Below, piece by piece: positions 54,619 to 62,549 of a stretch of 64,000 nt of DNA; positions within the stretch are counted from its first letter, which is position 1; the number at the start of each line of letters is the position of its first letter. A program made the position numbers and the translations under genes. Source of the DNA: Desulfopila aestuarii DSM 18488. GTDB lineage: Bacteria; Desulfobacterota; Desulfobulbia; Desulfobulbales; Desulfocapsaceae. The notes under the pieces were generated by a model. That model did no database searches. It worked only from the letters and a program-made list of their open reading frames with translations, and had not been told where the DNA came from. Location of the stretch: the NCBI GenBank assembly GCA_945863875.1, contig CAMBBS010000001.1, positions 124,001 through 188,000 of the forward strand, written 5' to 3'.

Positions 54619-54867
54619 CTATTGTGCGACAGACGAGGATTTCTTGATCAGGCTCTGCACAGTTGTTGTCGGCAGGGCGCCTCGGCCCAGCCATTCCTGC
54701 AGCTTATCCTTGTTGATAATGATCGACGCAGGGTTCTGCAGCGGATCATAGGTTCCAACTACATCGAGAAATTTGCCGTCACGTTTGCTTTCGCTGTCGG
54801 CGACAATAATACGATAGAAAGGTTTCTTCTTGCGGCCAAGTCGGGTCAATCGAATACGTACTGCCAT
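54619..54867 (-). CDS. rpsP: 30S ribosomal protein S16
   Basis: 82 residues. A primary assembly protein of the 30S subunit. MAVRIRLTRLGRKKKPFYRI and VVGTYDPLQNPASI are diagnostic. AGGATATACC lies upstream of the ATG. The gene is 66 bases after ffh. Confidence 0.98.
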   Translation of the reverse strand: MAVRIRLTRLGRKKKPFYRIIVADSESKRDGKFLDVVGTYDPLQNPASIIINKDKLQEWLGRGALPTTTVQSLIKKSSSVAQ

Positions 54868-54933
54868 TCCGGTATATCCTCCGGTTAATTGTGTAGGTTA
54901 TGCACTGGTCCTCGGAAAAACGATTCGCAGTAT

Positions 54934-56289
54934 TTAGCTTCTTTTCATGCCCTTGGGCACTTTTCTCCGCTTCACCCCGGTAATAGCCCCCGGTTTGCCG
55001 CGAAACTTTTTCATCATCTTCAACATTTCCGAGTAGCTTTTCAGCACTCTGTTGACATCACCAACAGCCGTGCCGGAGCCGGCAGCGATGCGTGTTCTTC
55101 TGCTGGTATTGATGAGCTGATGATTTCTTCTTTCTTTAATGGTCATCGAACGGATAATTGCCTCCGTTTTGACCAGTTCTTTTTCATCCGGTTTCGGGGC
55201 ATCCTTCAGCTGCCTGAGCTTATTGATACCCGGAACCATATCGAGGATCTTTTCAAGGGATCCCATCTTCTTGATCTGCTGGATCTGATCAAGGAAATCC
55301 TCGAGGGTGAATTGGTTTTTCCGTAACTTTTCGGCAAGCTTGTCGGCCTCTTTTTTGTCGACGACCGCCTCGGCCTTTTCGATCAGGCTGAGCATGTCCC
55401 CCATGCCGAGAATACGCGAGGCCACCCTTTCAGGATGAAAGACCTCAAGGTCTTCAAGCCCTTCACCGACACCAACAAATTTGATCGGTTTCCCGGTGAT
55501 ATTCTTGATGGACAGTGCGGCACCGCCCCGGGCGTCACCCTCCATTTTCGTAAGGACGATACCGGTGATTTCAAGGTCGCTGTTAAACTTGTCGGCAACC
55601 GTTACCGCGTCCTGCCCGGTCATCGCATCGGCGACAAAGAGGATTTCGGAAAGGGGAATGGCTGCCTGGATTTGCTGCAGCTCACCCATCAACGCCTCAT
55701 CGACATGCAAGCGTCCGGCCGTGTCAATGATGACCGTATCATAGTGATGCAGGGTGGCTTCGTTCATCGCCTGACGGCAGATGTCGACGGGTCTCTCCTC
55801 GGCTGTCGACGGATGCACGGGGACGCCCAGTCGGGTGCCGAGTACCTGGAGCTGTTCTATGGCTGCCGGGCGGTAAATATCTGCGGGAACAAGATAGGGT
55901 TTTCGCCCCTTGTCTTGCAGTAACTTGGCAAGCTTCCCGGCGGTCGTGGTTTTCCCCGAGCCCTGAAGGCCGGCCATCATGATGACGACGGGCTGTCGGC
56001 CATCGAGCTTGAGCTGCTGGGTATTGCCACCGAGCAGCTCAACCAGCTCTTCATGGACAATTTTAATGATCTGCTGGCCCGGCGAGAGACTTTTGGAAAC
56101 TTCCCGGCCTAGAGCCTTTTCCGTAACGGCTGCAACAAAATTTTTGGCGACCTTGAAGTTGACATCTGCCTCCATGAGGGCATTGCGTACCTCATGCATT
56201 GCCTCATCGATGTTCTCTTCAGAGAGTCTGCCATGGCCACGGAGTTTTTTAAAAACCCCTTCGAGCCTGTCTGTTAAGTTTTCAAACAT
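54934..56289 (-). CDS. ffh: Signal recognition particle protein Ffh
   Basis: 451 residues. The SRP54 GTPase that delivers membrane proteins to the Sec translocon with FtsY. It has the N domain (MFENLTDRLEGVFKKLRGHG), GTPase motifs GLQGSGKTTTAGKLA at about 106, DTAGRLHVDEALM and TKMEGDARGGAAL, and a methionine-rich M domain ending in KKVPKGMKRS-type basic residues. It is the first gene of the ribosomal operon. The 4.5S RNA gene was not found in the window. Confidence 0.98.
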   Translation of the reverse strand: MFENLTDRLEGVFKKLRGHGRLSEENIDEAMHEVRNALMEADVNFKVAKNFVAAVTEKALGREVSKSLSPGQQIIKIVHEELVELLGGNTQQLKLDGRQPVVIMMAGLQGSGKTTTAGKLAKLLQDKGRKPYLVPADIYRPAAIEQLQVLGTRLGVPVHPSTAEERPVDICRQAMNEATLHHYDTVIIDTAGRLHVDEALMGELQQIQAAIPLSEILFVADAMTGQDAVTVADKFNSDLEITGIVLTKMEGDARGGAALSIKNITGKPIKFVGVGEGLEDLEVFHPERVASRILGMGDMLSLIEKAEAVVDKKEADKLAEKLRKNQFTLEDFLDQIQQIKKMGSLEKILDMVPGINKLRQLKDAPKPDEKELVKTEAIIRSMTIKERRNHQLINTSRRTRIAAGSGTAVGDVNRVLKSYSEMLKMMKKFRGKPGAITGVKRRKVPKGMKRS

Positions 56290-56563
56290 AGTGTTTTATT
56301 GCAATCATATACATTCCCAATTACGGTACGCATAGGGCAGACGGCGCGGACGATTTTTTCCGGCTGCCGCTGTGTCGCGTTTTTTCGAGCACCCATGGCG
56401 CGTATCACCATGTGACGGCAATTATGCCACATCCCAGGTGTGCTATCGGTGGATTTCAAATCAAAAGAGCAGAAAAATACTTTGTATTTACGTCGATGTC
56501 AAGAAAGGAACGACTGCTTCCTGAAAAAATGGCTCCTTTTGCCGCATAAGCCGCATCTGCCGC

Positions 56564-56878
56564 TTAATGCAGATCACCGGGGAGCGGTCTGCCGATTCTC
56601 GGCCGAAAGCCGTGTCTCGGCAGATAAACAAGGATGGACGGCCAGAAGAATAAAACCAGCGCCATCCATATGTATTTTTTACCCTGATCGCCAAACGGTC
56701 GAGAAAAAATATCCCGCAGGACAATGAACATCAAGCCGACATTGATCAGAAATCCAAGCAGGCTGATTGGCATAAGGTATCGGGGCAACCGTATCTGGGG
56801 GAAGTATACCAGGCAGATGAGAAGTCCGGCGGCGAAGAGGATTGCCAGCAATGCATATATTTTCTCAAAAATATTCAC
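56564..56878 (-). CDS. Small membrane protein of unknown function
   Basis: 104 residues from a GTG at 56878 with GGAAGGAT at good spacing. Three hydrophobic segments (IYALLAILFAAGLLICLVYF, LMPISLLGFLINVGLMFIVL, IWMALVLFFWPSILVYL) with short loops. No family is recognised. It is divergent from cbbQ-like at 57108 and lies upstream of ffh on the same strand. Confidence 0.6.
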   Translation of the reverse strand: MNIFEKIYALLAILFAAGLLICLVYFPQIRLPRYLMPISLLGFLINVGLMFIVLRDIFSRPFGDQGKKYIWMALVLFFWPSILVYLPRHGFRPRIGRPLPGDLH

Positions 56879-57107
56879 GATGATCCTTCCGGTAAAAGAC
56901 CCCGGGGTAACGGCAGGGGAGATCCTTATGGCGCAATTTTTCAGTTCTTCAAGGTCCCTACATTACGGTATTTGTCCGGTCAGGTCAATTGGCTCGGCAC
57001 TTCGGCCCTGTTTTCCCGCCGAAAAACACCCCCGCTCGTCCCTTGTGCTCTCTCACCTTGTGTCATAGTTTGTCAATTCGGTCATAAAATTTATCAGGAG
57101 GATAACT

Positions 57108-57923
57108 ATGAATGACCCCTTCGTGTGCCGGCTGGAAGAATACCGGATAGCCGCCGAGCCCTTTTTCCTCCCCCAGGCAAAGGAGATCGACATCGGTCTG
57201 GCGGCAAGCGCCAATCGTCTGCCCTTATTGCTCAAAGGTCCCACCGGTTGCGGCAAAACGAGATTTATGCAGTATCTGGCCTGGCGACTGAACAGCCCGC
57301 TGATCACCGTTTCCTGTCATGACGATCTTTCCACCTCTGATCTGGTTGGTCGCTATTTAGTGAAAAACAATGAGGCCTTCTGGCAGGATGGCCCGCTTAC
57401 GCTCGCCGTTCGCGCCGGGGCAATTTGCTATTTGGATGAGATAGTTGAGGCAAGAAAGGATACAACCGTCGTTATCCATCCGCTGACCGACGACCGGCGG
57501 CAGTTACCGGTTGAAAAACTCGGCAAGCTCTACTCCGCGCCTCCGGAGTTTATGCTGGCCGTCTCCTATAATCCCGGCTACCAGAGCGTCCTGAAGGATC
57601 TGAAACCTTCTACCCGCCAACGCTTTGTTTCACTCAGTTTCGACTATCCGCCGCCTGATCTGGAAAAAGAGATTGTTATGCGGGAGGGCGGTATTGATGA
57701 AAGGCTGGCTGTACAGATGGTAAAACTGGCGACGATGACCAGAAGTCTCAAAGAGTCGGGACTCGCCGAGGGCGCGTCAACCAGGCTGATCATCCAGACG
57801 GTTAAATTGATAGGCTCCGGCATAGATACCGTCAGTGCCTGCAGGGCCGGGATGCTCCAGAGTCTCACCGATGACGGCGAACTGCTCGCCGCCATGGATG
57901 AGATGATTTTTTCCCTCTTTTAG
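57108..57923 (+). CDS. MoxR/CbbQ/NorQ-type AAA ATPase
   Basis: 271 residues. Walker A GPTGCGKTRFMQYLA (about 44-58), Walker B AICYLDEIVEARKDTT, and an AVSYNPGYQSVLKDLKPSTR sensor region characteristic of the CbbQ/NorQ group. The AGGAGG site before the ATG is strong. The next gene encodes a CbbO/NorD-type VWA protein 9 bases later. In autotrophs the pair activates Rubisco; in denitrifiers it matures nitric-oxide reductase. Neither target is in the window, so the client is unknown. Confidence 0.9.
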   Translation: MNDPFVCRLEEYRIAAEPFFLPQAKEIDIGLAASANRLPLLLKGPTGCGKTRFMQYLAWRLNSPLITVSCHDDLSTSDLVGRYLVKNNEAFWQDGPLTLAVRAGAICYLDEIVEARKDTTVVIHPLTDDRRQLPVEKLGKLYSAPPEFMLAVSYNPGYQSVLKDLKPSTRQRFVSLSFDYPPPDLEKEIVMREGGIDERLAVQMVKLATMTRSLKESGLAEGASTRLIIQTVKLIGSGIDTVSACRAGMLQSLTDDGELLAAMDEMIFSLF

Positions 57924-57932
57924 CGAAAAGGT

Positions 57933-60203
57933 ATGGATCTCTTCGACCATAAAAGGAGGTTTTACGCCGGTGTCCTGCCGGCCAGGCCGAATACCTGGGA
58001 TGTGGATGAAGTTTTTGAGCTGCTGGCCGAGCTGGACGAGACGAGAGTGCAAGCATTGTTGAGTTATGTCGGGGCGATATGGCCGGTGAGCCATAGTCTC
58101 TGTTTTGCCTATTTAACACATGGTGCCCAGGCCCTGGAGCAATTTCCAAAAGAGATGCTGGGGGAATGGGTTCGGCAAATTCTCGCTTTGTACGAAAGCA
58201 AAGGCCTCCTTGGCGCCCGGCAGTTTATGGCCGATGTCGACAGATTCTTTCTTGGTCCGATGCGCGGAGTGGCCGGGGTGGCGTTCGAAGAAATAGCCTC
58301 ACTGATGGTCCATTATCTGCGCGGCATTTCAGGGCGTTCGATTCAATTTGCCGTGGCGCAGCTGCCATCCACTGATACCGCAACCATATTTTTGCCTGGG
58401 TTTCTTGATACATTTCCAGACAAGCAGCACAATGTTTTCCTGTATAAACTGCTCATCAGTCTGCAGTGGCGGCAGGTGGAGTCGCGGATCTATTGTCAAG
58501 GTCTCGCGGCAAAGACCGACGTTTTGCAGTTGCTCGCACGGTATCCGGAGAGGCAGTTGTCTGCCGATCTTTTTGCGGCGATCCGGTTCATTCAGGCGTT
58601 CCGCTCTCTTGAGTCCGAGTTGCCTGGACTTGCCCGCCAAGGACGCGGACTCTGTCTGGGTTTAATACAAAAGATAGTTCCCGCGGGGGATGAAAAAGAA
58701 AAAAGTGGCGCGTTGCAGGATCTCTTAACGCAAGGGATCGGTGTGCAGGACCCGGTGGGCCGGAGGGCCTTATCGACCAGATCTTCGTGGAAATTCCTGG
58801 CAACGGATGGCGGACGGAAAATTGTTGACGACCTATGGCACGGTGCAGCTTTTGATGTGCTCCCGGAATTGTATAAGATTTTTTCCGGCCTGGCCGGCTC
58901 CTACCATTTGGGGGCAGCGGCGCTGCTGCTTGGGGAATTTGATTTTACCCGGGCCGCCGAAACCATCCGGCTGCGCCGTGAAGACGAGAAGGAAAAATTT
59001 GTGGCGATGCTCGCCGTTTTTCTCGAACAGCAAAGGCAACGGCAACGGGACGAGGATGGTGGCGGCAACGTCCCCGGCAGTTCCCCGGAGAATCTTCTCC
59101 TGGTTCGGCAGAAGGGGCAAAAAGAGAATAACTCACGTGGCAGGGACGCCATACTCCTTGACAATGAGGGTCTTGAGGTTCCAGCGGAGCTTGCGGCTCT
59201 TCTCAAGGAAATTCAGGATGATCTGGGCGTTCTCCCGGAAGCGTATGTCCAGGCCGCCGCCGGGCAGGCCGGGCGAGGCATGCAGAAAAAGGAAAACGGC
59301 AGTTTGGAGGGGGAGAACCGCTTTGCCCCAAAGGATGGCCATAGATATGATGAATGGGATTATCGACGGGCTGGTTATCGCAAGGATTGGTGTATGCTGA
59401 CGGAAAAATCTCTTCAGCCGGTTCGGTCCGGTTTTGTTGCCGGCACACTTGCCAAATATCCAGGGCAACTCAACAAGCTCCGGCGGCAGTTTGAAATGCT
59501 CCGCTCGAGGGACCGATTTGTCAGAAGACGCCGGCACGGCGACGATATCGATCTCGATGCCATGATCGAGGCACTGGGCGATAGTTCGGCCGGTCTTTCC
59601 CCTTCGGATCGACTCTTTGTCCAGCTCTTGCGAGACGAAAGAGATATTGCCGCCATGTTTCTCGTCGATATGTCCAATTCAACCGAAGGCTGGGTGGGGG
59701 TGGCGGTGAAGGAGTCGCTCGTTCTTCTGGCTGAGGCCCTTGAGGTGGTCGGGGATCGCTATGGCATCTATGGTTTTTCCGGCATGAGGCGATCCGGCAG
59801 CGAACTGTTTCATATAAAGCACCTCGATGAACCGTATGGCGCTGAAGTGCAGGGACGGATCGCCGCCATCGGGCCAAAGGAATATACCCGCATGGGGCCG
59901 CCGATACGCCATGTGACCAGAATACTGCAGGAGACACGGAGCAGTGTCCGGCTGCTGGTGGTCATTTCCGATGGAAAACCTGAAGATTACGATGATTACA
60001 AGGGGCAATACGCCATCGAAGACACCCGGAAAGCACTCCTGGAGGCACGCGGGTGCGGCGTACACGCCTTTTGTATTACCATCGACAAAGCTGCCCATGA
60101 CTACCTGATGCATATGTTCGGCAAGGGAAATTATATTTTTGTCAACGACGTGCTTGCCCTGCCGGCAAAAATGGCGGAAATGTATCGCCTGATCACCAGC
60201 TGA
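57933..60203 (+). CDS. CbbO/NorD-type VWA-domain protein
   Basis: 756 residues, partner of the upstream ATPase. The first 300 or so residues are alpha-helical, resembling the N-terminal part of CbbO (FYAGVLPARPNTWDVDEVFE start). A VWA domain lies near residues 560-750 with the MIDAS motif FLVDMSNSTEGW (DxSxS at about 574) and a C-terminal VVISDGKPEDYDDYKGQYAI segment. Such proteins couple the ATPase to a client via the metal-binding site. Between 370 and 530 there is a charged low-complexity linker. The client here cannot be named. Confidence 0.88.
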   Translation: MDLFDHKRRFYAGVLPARPNTWDVDEVFELLAELDETRVQALLSYVGAIWPVSHSLCFAYLTHGAQALEQFPKEMLGEWVRQILALYESKGLLGARQFMADVDRFFLGPMRGVAGVAFEEIASLMVHYLRGISGRSIQFAVAQLPSTDTATIFLPGFLDTFPDKQHNVFLYKLLISLQWRQVESRIYCQGLAAKTDVLQLLARYPERQLSADLFAAIRFIQAFRSLESELPGLARQGRGLCLGLIQKIVPAGDEKEKSGALQDLLTQGIGVQDPVGRRALSTRSSWKFLATDGGRKIVDDLWHGAAFDVLPELYKIFSGLAGSYHLGAAALLLGEFDFTRAAETIRLRREDEKEKFVAMLAVFLEQQRQRQRDEDGGGNVPGSSPENLLLVRQKGQKENNSRGRDAILLDNEGLEVPAELAALLKEIQDDLGVLPEAYVQAAAGQAGRGMQKKENGSLEGENRFAPKDGHRYDEWDYRRAGYRKDWCMLTEKSLQPVRSGFVAGTLAKYPGQLNKLRRQFEMLRSRDRFVRRRRHGDDIDLDAMIEALGDSSAGLSPSDRLFVQLLRDERDIAAMFLVDMSNSTEGWVGVAVKESLVLLAEALEVVGDRYGIYGFSGMRRSGSELFHIKHLDEPYGAEVQGRIAAIGPKEYTRMGPPIRHVTRILQETRSSVRLLVVISDGKPEDYDDYKGQYAIEDTRKALLEARGCGVHAFCITIDKAAHDYLMHMFGKGNYIFVNDVLALPAKMAEMYRLITS

Positions 60204-60918
60204 TCGTTGCAGTCGCGGTCTTTTTTTCGCCGACGAAGTGCGGGAAGGTCAGGGAATAAGCCGAATATATTGGTTAAAAATCCTGCTAAGCCCCTCTGTG
60301 TACCGCCTGCTGCTTTTCTTGCCCGCCGGTTGCCCGGAAAAAAATCCCTGTCGAGCTGCTTTTTCCAAAAAGATGCCCTCCTGGCGGCCATGGCCGCCGC
60401 TGCATTAAGTTCTTTGGCCCCTTCCGAAGATTCTCTAACAACATTTATCATTCGATTAATATTTTCATCGTTCGCGGTTAATTTGATCTGGACGGTGAAA
60501 AATCGTCGGGTGACGCGCAGAGATAGTAGAATCATTCACATGTTTTTTCAGAGATTTTAATATAATTAGGCCATCCTTACAAATGAATGACGAATGTGCA
60601 AACCAGGAGATTTTTATCTTGAGTAATGCTTGAATGTTTGATAAATAAAACTGATATACCATAAGGGCTAATTCCCAAATGGTGGTTTCAATTTCATTTT
60701 TGAATGTAACACCTTGTCGGGTTTACTTACACCGCCCAACGAACATTAACTCAAAAAAGGAGGTGACCGGAGAGCGAAAGTGAACAATGAACTGGCAATT
60801 CATTCGGTACCATTCAGTCACTCGTTATGAAATTAATTGGCATACATATCAAAGATTGGGCTGTTGTAAGAGCGAGTGGTTGACAATGTCATGATCACTA
60901 TTTCAAAAGGAGATACAA
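60204..60918. other. 715-base region upstream of the OFA transporter
   Basis: No supported gene. A 134-residue frame at 60131-60535 (minus) and a 117-residue one at 60207-60560 (plus) overlap each other, and neither has a recognised domain. The 3' part from 60540 is AT-rich and probably carries the transporter promoter and a long leader. A near-perfect anti-Shine-Dalgarno complement lies at 60757-60766. Confidence 0.45.
60757..60766 (+). promoter_or_regulatory. Isolated perfect Shine-Dalgarno sequence
   Basis: AAGGAGGTGA is the exact complement of the 16S rRNA 3' end. It is 153 bases before the OFA transporter start and is not placed at the usual spacing from any gene. The nearest GTG (60780) and ATG (60787) lie 16 and 23 bases downstream and would encode 16 and 35 residues. 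Confidence 0.4.
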
Positions 60919-62454
60919 ATGTCGCAACAGAATCAATCAGTTCCGACTCAAGCTTGGATAACGGTTTTTGCCGGTATGGCAATAAACCTTTGTCTTGGTA
61001 TCTTATATGCCTGGAGTATGTGGGGGAGCGCTCTGGTCAGCGAATCCACACTGGCTGTCGGGGATGTGGTAACGCAATCAGCAGTGATTAAAGCCGCGAA
61101 AGCCACACCTGCGGATCTCACTCAAGCGGGCAATTTCGTCGTCAAATCCAAAGAAGAAGTGAATAGAGCTGAATCAGTAAAGATCAAGATCGGGGTCAAT
61201 CCCAAACAAGGATACGTTCTTTTGTCTGAGCTCGAGGCAAACACTGTCCTTCAGGCCGGCGACATTGCGACCAAAGCCGGCGATCCGATGACAGATCCTA
61301 AAAATGCCGGCTGGATTTACTTAAACAATGCCGAGGCTGCCACCCCCTTTTCTCTCTGTGTCATTATCTTTGCCCTTCTCATGATTCCAGGTGGTAAAAT
61401 CCAGGATAAGATCAGCCCGAAATTCGGTGCGACTCTTGGTGGTCTGTGCCTGGCGGTCGGCTGCCTCATCGCCGGTCTGATGAAAAGTTACACCGGCCTG
61501 ATCATTGGTTTTGGAATTATGGGTGGCATCGGCATGGGCATCGGCTATGCCGCTCCGACGCCAGCCGCCCTGAAGTGGTTCGGTCCGCATAAGCGTGGCC
61601 TCATCGCCGGTATCGTCGTCGGCGGATACGGTGGTGCCGCGCTGTATATCGGTCCCCTGGCGAAATATCTCCTCACCAATTTTGGCTTGACGCAAAGTTT
61701 TGTTATCCTGGGCGTCATGTTTGCGGTGGTGGTTATCATCGCCGGTCAACTCCTCAAGATCCCCCCGGCGGGTTATGTCCCCCCGACAATTGGGGCCTCT
61801 GTGGCGACCAAGGGATCGACGATCACCAACTGGGAACCTTCCGAGATCATCAAGACCTGGCAATTTTATGCCCTCGTCCTGATGTTCATCTTCACCACCC
61901 AATCCGGTCTTCTGATCATCGCCAATGCCGCGGGATTGCTCGCCAAAACCGGATCAAAGATTCCCTTCTTCGCTGCTAACGCCTGGCTGCTCGTCTCCTA
62001 CGGCGGGTTTGTCAATGCCGCGGGACGGGTGGGAACCGGTTTTTATTCTGACAAGATCGGCCGCTTGAACGCCTATTGCTTAAATTGCGGGATTTCGGCC
62101 CTGTGTCTGTTTGCTCTTCCATCCATCATCGATTCACAAAACATCCTCCTCCTCTTCCTGGCGGTTGGTGTTGCCTACTGGCAGTACGGTGGCGGTCTTT
62201 CCCTCATGCCTTCTTTTGCCGCGGATTTCTACGGGCCGAAGAATCTCGGCATGAACTACGGACTGATCTTTATTGGCTGGGGTCTCGGCTTCTTCATGGC
62301 GCGGCTCGGCGGGACCATTAAAGATCTTACCGGCAGCCTGAACAATGCATTCTATATCTCCGGCGCCCTGCTGATCCTTGCGGTAATTCTTGCCAAGATG
62401 ACCAGACGGCCGATGTATGGTGATGAAGCGCATGTTGAAAAAGCGGTGGCATAA
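60919..62454 (+). CDS. OFA-family MFS transporter with a periplasmic insert
   Basis: 511 residues. The first membrane span (WITVFAGMAINLCLGILYAW) and later spans fit the oxalate/formate antiporter branch of the major facilitator family. Between span one and span two, residues about 45-135 form a hydrophilic insert containing GYVLLSELEANTVLQAGDIA, absent from the usual OFA proteins that I know. The C-terminal half is normal, with GWGLGFFMARLGGTIKDLTG near the end. AAGGAG precedes the ATG. It lies 95 bases upstream of acs on the same strand, which suggests acetate or another small acid as substrate. Confidence 0.92.
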   Translation: MSQQNQSVPTQAWITVFAGMAINLCLGILYAWSMWGSALVSESTLAVGDVVTQSAVIKAAKATPADLTQAGNFVVKSKEEVNRAESVKIKIGVNPKQGYVLLSELEANTVLQAGDIATKAGDPMTDPKNAGWIYLNNAEAATPFSLCVIIFALLMIPGGKIQDKISPKFGATLGGLCLAVGCLIAGLMKSYTGLIIGFGIMGGIGMGIGYAAPTPAALKWFGPHKRGLIAGIVVGGYGGAALYIGPLAKYLLTNFGLTQSFVILGVMFAVVVIIAGQLLKIPPAGYVPPTIGASVATKGSTITNWEPSEIIKTWQFYALVLMFIFTTQSGLLIIANAAGLLAKTGSKIPFFAANAWLLVSYGGFVNAAGRVGTGFYSDKIGRLNAYCLNCGISALCLFALPSIIDSQNILLLFLAVGVAYWQYGGGLSLMPSFAADFYGPKNLGMNYGLIFIGWGLGFFMARLGGTIKDLTGSLNNAFYISGALLILAVILAKMTRRPMYGDEAHVEKAVA

Positions 62455-62483
62455 TTGAAATCTTTTTCTTCTGGTAAGGTGAG

Positions 62484-62513
62484 GTTGCATTCAGAATTGT
62501 CGTTGAATGCAAC
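62484..62513 (+). promoter_or_regulatory. 10-bp stem-loop between the transporter and acs
   Basis: GTTGCATTCA (62484-62493) pairs with TGAATGCAAC (62504-62513) over a 10-base loop. No T run follows. It is in the 95-base gap and could be a processing or stabilising hairpin that allows different expression of the two genes. Confidence 0.5.
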
Positions 62514-62549
62514 TGAAAACATTAAAGCCATGTACAAGGAGTGATTTAT

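Noticed and set aside
60131-60535. 134-residue minus-strand frame after cbbO-like
   Set aside because: It overlaps the end of the VWA gene by 73 bases, has no ribosome-binding site that I trust and no family. A real small gene cannot be excluded.
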